Shown here: piece by piece, positions 58,531-64,000 of the stretch
Layout: each line of letters opens with the position of its first letter
Position numbering within the stretch: position 1 is the stretch's first letter
From: Tamarix chinensis
Lineage: Eukaryota; Streptophyta; Magnoliopsida; Caryophyllales; Tamaricaceae
Length of the DNA: 64,000 nucleotides
Assembly: GCA_030549775.1 (NCBI GenBank)
Contig: CM060174.1
Span: 24,416,693 to 24,480,692, forward strand
Direction: 5' to 3'
Made by a program: the position numbers and the translations under genes
Notes under the pieces: model-generated
Database searches by the model: none
The model's input: the letters and a program-made list of their open reading frames with translations, nothing else
Told to the model about the DNA's origin: nothing

Positions 58531-59799
58531 ACAAGAAGGGACGCATGCATGGAGAGGAGAAAGAAGGAGATGGGCTGCATAGGGAAAGGTTCTTGCTTGA
58601 CAGGTTGGGGGGTTTTTGGCTATGGTTAAGGTGGGGAAAAAGATGGGGATTTGGTTAGGAATTAATTAGCAAAAGTATCCCAATGTATTAGACTTCCAAG
58701 TGTATGGTTATTAAGGAAAAGAATCCTACTTAAACAAGGTTTTATTTTCACCAAAAATGTCACTACTATTATTATGATCAATATTATTATTATTTGTGTT
58801 ATCACTTCCCTTCTTTTATTTTCGTAGTTATTTCTAACATTATTATTCTTACAATCCTTGTTATCGGTATTATTATTAAGAGTGTTATTCATAATAAGAT
58901 TATTGGTATTACCATCCCTTCTATTTTAATTACTCTTTACTCTCTTTTTATTTTCATTATTATTACCAGCATCAACGTTTATCTTCCTCTACTCATATAC
59001 ACATTTATCCAGTTTATTTTCATAAATTTAAAAAAAAATTAGAGACTCACTCAAAACGACGAGACGATCATTTAAAAAGGAACCTATGATTTAATTCACC
59101 TACTAATCAAACTTTAAGTCTTGCATATTTAAATTAAGGATTTATTAATACAGGGTATTACAATACCACCTTCTTCCTCCTTCACCTCCTTCTTGTAGTC
59201 ACAAAAATATCCCTAAAATCCCACCATTGGCGAGCCCAACTAAGACATCAACCCCACCACCAATAGCCTTTTCCATTTCTCCCTCACCACCTTCATCCAT
59301 TATCACCATTTCCTACCCCTCCCCTTTTACCATTCTTTTTGAACATCACCCTCAACCACTAGCTAAAATAGCAGTGTCCCCCTCCTTCATCAGTAGCTTC
59401 CACCACAGCCACATTCCTCCCTTTTCCCTTCCTTTGCTATAGTAGCTTTCACCACAGCCACACCCCCTTATTTGAAAGCCCCGAGAGTAGCAAACATTAA
59501 GATAGGGTAATTATCTCATATGTAATACCTTATGATTAGGCCTTGAAATATGAGTATGTTGATAATAACAATAAGTTATGAAAAGGTAATAATTTTGGTA
59601 ATTAAAAGAGTAATAGAAGAAGAGTTATGATAAAAGTGTGAATTAGGGTTTCAAGAAAATATAAGGATCTTAACCCTAGAGACTGGCCTTATGATCTTAT
59701 GATGTGTGTTGCCTATTTCAAGAATTTTCTATACTTGAAAAATCAAACATGAATAAGACATTAAAAATTTAAAGTGAAAGATCATGTGAGCCAAACCAT

Positions 59800-60330
59800 G
59801 GTATTTATGGGTCTATTCCACTAGATGATAATAGTGGCTTAGGTGTGTTGTCCTTGATAGGTGTTTTAGAATGTTCCATCAGTTTAATAATAGTAGCTCA
59901 AGAGAAAATTTTCCTTAGAGGTGTTTCATGGGTCCATTCCACCTGATAATAATAGTGGTTCAAGTGTGTTGTCTCTAAGAGGTACTTTAGTCTGTTCTAC
60001 CAAATTAAGAATAATGGGGCCCTATACTCATCGTGAATAACAATATGATTGAGATAAGTAACCTAATGGATAATATATTAATGATTAAAAGTAGAACAAT
60101 GGGTGAGTTAGGACCAAGGTGTTTATCGATCCGTTCCACTAGACAATAATAGTGACTCAGGTGTGTTGTCCCTAAGAGGTACTTTAGACTATTCCATCGA
60201 TTTAAGAATAGTAACTTAGGAGTATTCTATCGTAAGAGGTGTTGGATTTATTCCACTTGATGATAATTTTGGCTCAGGTGTGTTATCCCTAAAAGTTACT
60301 TCATACTGTTCTATCAATTTAAGAATAGTA
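59800..60330 (+). repeat. Diverged repeats in element C
   Basis: Alternating words TTCCAC..GATAATAATAGTGGYTCAGGTGTGTTGTCC and TTCyATCAATTTAAGAATAGTAG recur near 59816, 59936, 60132 and 60249. The first word parallels the M minisatellite (ATCCACCGGTAATAATAGTGG). Confidence 0.7.
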
Positions 60331-60932
60331 GGGTCCCTAAACTCAACATAAATAAAAGAATGAAAATGGTTATATCTAATTAAAAGGCCTAGATCAATAC
60401 TTACCTTGTGATACTTCATGTGTTTTGTACGTATACTTATCCTCTTCTATGAATATATGTATTCAACTATATCCCTAACTCAACAGTATTGTTACCTTAC
60501 TCATTACATAATGTACTGACCATCTTTTTGTAGATCGTACTTATTCCTATGAATAGAGGACCCCAATGATTTTGTTTAGGTCTATGAGGACCAATTGGAT
60601 GATTTTGCTACCTCTAATGCATTATATGAGGAGGAGTGAATTTTCCTGTACTGGGTGTTTGGGTGAGGATTCATGTTATTTAGATGATGTTTTTACCTGG
60701 ATACCTTTTGAACTTTTCAACCCATGGTATTCAACCCATATTTATATTTATAAAGCTTCTATCATTGAAAATTACTCTATTTTACTCTGAATGGATTAAG
60801 TCTTCTGATTGACATGGAGATGGTATGATAAACTAGATATACGTAAATTAAAACAATAACACCTAGTATTTTGATTATATGCTTCCTTTGTACAATGAAA
60901 ATTTTCAATAGTAAATATTTTAGGGTGTTACA

Positions 60933-61214
60933 ATCTTATTTATTGGTTTGTGTAATAGTAAAACACAAGGGGAATTTGGCATATGCTAGTAACTTTTCCA
61001 CTTTATATGAGATTCTATGGATTTGTTTGGGAGTGTGCACACTTAAGGACAATGTACCCTATAAATTGGTGGAGTTTCCATGGCTATATGACCATGTATA
61101 GTTGGATATGAGTTAATAGCCAATCCACCATGGCATTATGCTTCTTGGGGAGGTCAATACACCCTTTATCCAACCATAATATCTATTGGGTGGGATCGGA
61201 CATTGGTGTCTTCT

Positions 61215-61250
<36 letters not shown>

Positions 61251-61962
61251 TACCATAAGTAGATAGGTATTAGGGACCCAATGTGTTAAATGGTTGGTGT
61301 GAACAATTTGAACAATATGAGATAGTTTGGTGTAATTTAAAAACATTGTGAAAATGGATAATATAAATAATAGTTTGGTTTAATCTAGAAACACTATGAA
61401 TATGGATAATGTGGATGATATTTGATAAAGTTTGGTGTAATCTAAAACACTATGAATATGAATAATGTGGATAATATGTGTGAATAGTTTAGTGTAATCT
61501 TAAAACACTACAAATTTAGATAATGTGAATAGCCTATGTGTATGAGTTCAATGTGATCCTAAAACACATTTTGGTGTATAATATGAATAAGTAATTGGTA
61601 TAGCTAATATGGTGATGTCTATTAGTAATTTAGAGTAATGTTAAAATACTATGGCATTATGTGATGACATGGTTTAGCCTGAATAACATATGTGGTATCA
61701 ATGATATCTAATATAGTTACTATAATATTAAAATTCTATAACAAATGGCTAAAATGGCTTTGTATGAATGATACAGTGTGGGTGTAATACATTGATATGT
61801 AATGACATTTGTGATATCAACATTGGTATGTAGTGATATATTGGAATGACATGAAATATTGATATATTGTTTAGGGTGAGTAGAACTTAAACCCTAATGT
61901 TGAGACATGTGTATGGTATAAGTTGGATTCTCTTAGGAAAATAATATACACTAATATGGATG

Positions 61963-62011
<49 letters not shown>

Positions 62012-62860
62012 TGAAAGTATGGAAGAAAAAGGGATTTGATTCCTAAGGACACCTTAGGGGCTTTACTACCCCAATAAGAAGCCATAAGTCTTACCTTGTA
62101 ATCCTTTGGAAAATTTATGTTTATGTGACATGTGGTATTCATTTGTGGAAGTATGATAACTTTTATAATGATGTTCATGAGATGATATGCACATGTAGCT
62201 CATGTAATCTTTGTGTAAAATAATAATAATAATCCTTATGGATTTAAATGGAAGAGGTATACCTAACTCCATTGTGATTTGTACATGAGTGGACATAAGA
62301 GGTAATTATTACTCAATACTTTACCATACTGACCACTTTGATGTTGTGATGAACCAGACTCATCCGAGGGAAAAGATGATGCTTCTCACATGTTGAGAAT
62401 TATCATGGTGTTCAATTAGGGGAGCAACATATTGCACATTAGCATGGGATCAATTAATTGTTTAATGAAACTAGTTTCCCTATATTTCCATGTATTTTTT
62501 TTATAGATATTTTTTTTTATACAAAAGTAGTATTATCCCTATTCTGTAAAGGTTTCAATAATGTTTTATTATTGTACAAGTTTGATTATAGTACATTTAA
62601 GCCTTGTATTAGGCATGAATTAGGTGATTATCATGCCTTTTTTCATGTTCAATGTGGAAATAGTATCCTCATTTCTATAAATTACTTCCATATCTTCCAT
62701 TTTAAAAGCAAACAATTGGTTGATAAAAATAGGGGTGTTAGAAAAAACATTTTAAACCAAATCCATGAGTTATACACACTTGCGAACCAAGCTTTTAGCC
62801 AAGGTAACCAAAACATTTAAACAGACTAAGGAGTTGTTAATCCTCGCTATCATGTACACC
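60933..62860. other. AT-rich non-coding, probably LTR remains
   Basis: No gene. (TA)n runs lie at 61217-61247 and 61968-62009. The words AAACACTATGAATATGRATAATGTGGAT recur near 61385-61470 with a spacing of about 58 bp. TTACTCAATACTTTACCATACTGACCAC at 62308-62335 echoes the same late segment of M and C, so a further relative of these elements probably lies here. Confidence 0.4.
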
Positions 62861-63201
62861 TAGGGATGACAATGGGTCGGGTCTGGACCGGGTCCGGCCA
62901 TACCTAGACCCGGACCCGTTTATATCACCTAGACCCAGACCCGACCCAGACCCGTCGGGTCTTAAAAGTTCAGACCCAAATCCAGATCCATCGGGTCTAG
63001 CGGGTAAACGGGTCCTAAACGGGTCTTAAATGGGTCCGGTTATTTTTTTAAAAATAATTAATAATCTATACTAATACAAATACATTTATGTTTTATATAA
63101 CTTAATATGTATTTTTTTGTTAAAAAAAATCATCTAAGTGAAAAAATAAATATATTAAAATAGTTATATTGACTTTTCAAATGGTGTTTTAATGCTTTTA
63201 G

Positions 63202-63503
63202 TAGGGATGTAAATGGGGCGGGTTCGGAGCGGGTATACCCATATCCGTATCCGATAAGAAAATTTGTACCCAAATCCGTACCTGTACCCAAATCCATATC
63301 TGCTAACATATTCATATCCGCATCCGCATCCGTTGGATATCCGTTACTCGATGGATTATCCGTTTACCCGTTAATGGATATTATCCGATGGATAAATCCA
63401 TCACCCGACAGATAAACCCATTTAGAGTTAAGCTAAATGATAATTCTAACTTTGGACAAAATCCATCGAGTTTCGGATAAAATCCACCCCGTTTATATCC
63501 CTA
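63202..63503. mobile_element. 302-bp hAT MITE nested in the larger one
   Basis: The ends are TAGGGATGTAAATGGGGCGG and, reversed, TAGGGATATAAACGGGGTGG. The duplication is GCTTTTAG (63194-63201) and ACTTTTAG (63504-63511), 7 of 8 identical. The interior repeats ATCCGTATCCG-type words. Confidence 0.9.
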
Positions 63504-63638
63504 ACTTTTAGAATACAATGTTATACATATTGTTTATAAAGTAAGTATACAAAAATAAAATTTTAAAAAAAATGAATAAGGAGCTTATATAAGATTAAGA
63601 CAATAATGACAAACATAATTTTAGTATGTATTTATAAC

Positions 63639-63656
63639 ATACACACACACACACAT

Positions 63657-63687
<31 letters not shown>

Positions 63688-63700
63688 CACACACATATGT
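63639..63700. repeat. Compound (AC)n(GATA)n(AC)n microsatellite
   Basis: About eight AC units, then about seven GATA units, then ACACACA. Lies within the large hAT MITE. Confidence 0.92.
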
Positions 63701-64000
63701 ATATTAAACGGGTCTGGCGGGTCGGGTATGGGTCTAGAACTGGACCCAGACCCAGACCCTTTAAGGTATATGTGGACCCAGACCCGATCCAGACCCGTCG
63801 GGTCCAAAAATCATGGACCCAGACCCGCTAAAAATGAGGCGGGTCTAGCGGGTCTGGGTCGGGTCTGAGACCCATTGCCATCCCTATGTACACCACCATG
63901 ATAGCCCCACTTGCTCATGTATCCTAACCATTGAGTATATATAATTCCTATAGTGTTTGTAGATAGCCTATATAGTAGAAAAGGTATTGAAGCACTTATT

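Larger units (their letters stand above)
50545..59162 (-). mobile_element. Element O_B, inverted homologue of O_A
   Basis: Read on the minus strand it starts TGTAATACCCTGTATTAAT and ends GGGGTGTTATA. It is homologous to O_A over the start (59162-56184 against 6444-9255) and over the later part (51499-50545 against 9256-9829 plus 14427-14817). Without M_B it is about 3.9 kb. The terminal CA is mutated to TA. Flanks (GCACC and ATACC) give at best a damaged duplication. A CT-rich zone near 58.0-58.5 kb is longer than in O_A because of a tandem duplication. No coding capacity. Confidence 0.85.
49901..60932 (+). mobile_element. Candidate element C, host of O_B
   Basis: TGTAATACCCC at 49901 and AGGGTGTTACA ending at 60932 are the same type of ends as O and M. 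The parts outside O_B (49901-50544 and 59163-60932, about 2.4 kb together) have the same layout: AT-rich start, CT-rich zone on both sides of the O_B insertion (50160-50540 and 59163-59470), then repeats with TTCCAC..GATAATAATAGTGG and a late GTTACCTTACTCATT word also found in M (13950). No clear 5-bp duplication (AATAG versus ATCTT), so the limits are tentative. Confidence 0.5.
62861..63886. mobile_element. 1.03-kb hAT MITE
   Basis: The ends are TAGGGATGACAATGGGTCGG and, reversed, TAGGGATGGCAATGGGTCTC. An exact 8-bp duplication, TGTACACC, lies at 62853-62860 and 63887-63894, the hAT hallmark. Subterminal regions are packed with GGGTC/GACCC words in both orientations. Non-coding; another MITE and a microsatellite sit inside. 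Confidence 0.93.

Noticed and set aside
58794..59042. Ile-rich 82-codon frame resembling membrane segments
   Set aside because: Comes from an ATT-rich microsatellite-like zone at the start of O_B. The hydrophobicity is a composition effect.
63945..63955. TTCCTATAGTG, the reverse complement of the CACTATAGGAA end at 20229
   Set aside because: A match of about 12 bp without subterminal repeats next to it. A 43-kb CACTA element spanning everything between is implausible.

Overview
This is plant nuclear DNA, most likely from a eudicot. The evidence is AT-rich and TE-dense sequence, a MAP65 gene split by ten short introns, a plant-type NF-YC/Dpb3-like histone-fold gene, Copia and L1-type LINE relics, hAT and Tourist-like MITEs, and long microsatellites. 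Nothing prokaryotic or organellar was seen. I cannot name the species.

Only two intact-looking protein genes are present, both in a genic island at about 27.7-34.1 kb. They are convergent. An intronless NF-YC13-like gene (27988-28566, +) has an E2F site, a GGCCCA site and a telo-box in its promoter. A MAP65-8-like microtubule crosslinker (34119 down to 29371, -) was rebuilt from 11 exons to 603 codons; its first intron appears to be GC-AG and its last carries an hAT-like MITE.

Everything else is transposon sequence or sequence in which I recognise no gene. On the left, a decayed Copia element (4500-19966, minus strand, LTRs plus ATAAG target duplication) is split by an 8.4-kb insertion, here called O_A (6444-14817, AAAGA duplication), which is itself split by a 4.6-kb insertion M_A (9830-14426). 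On the right lies the mirror arrangement: O_B (50545-59162, minus orientation) holds M_B (51500-56178, AAACC duplication) at a different internal site. O_B probably sits inside a third related element C (49901-60932). O and M start with TG, end with CA, carry 5-bp duplications and show no coding capacity, which suggests very long solo LTRs of Ty3/gypsy type. They place two large homologous inverted blocks on either side of the genic island.

Further elements: a 5'-truncated LINE with a perfect 13-bp duplication (3784-4469); a LINE endonuclease fragment (40690-41800); a nearly complete but stop-riddled LINE (42957-47984); a CACTA-like end (20229); an Athila/Tat-type relic with a degenerate tRNA-Asp primer site (21.9-24.0 kb); a GRF zinc-finger pseudogene (about 38.3 kb); and several MITEs, including one hAT MITE nested in another (62861-63886). 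I found no convincing new cellular system. The most notable things are the nested, sub-repeat-rich O/M/C long-terminal elements.
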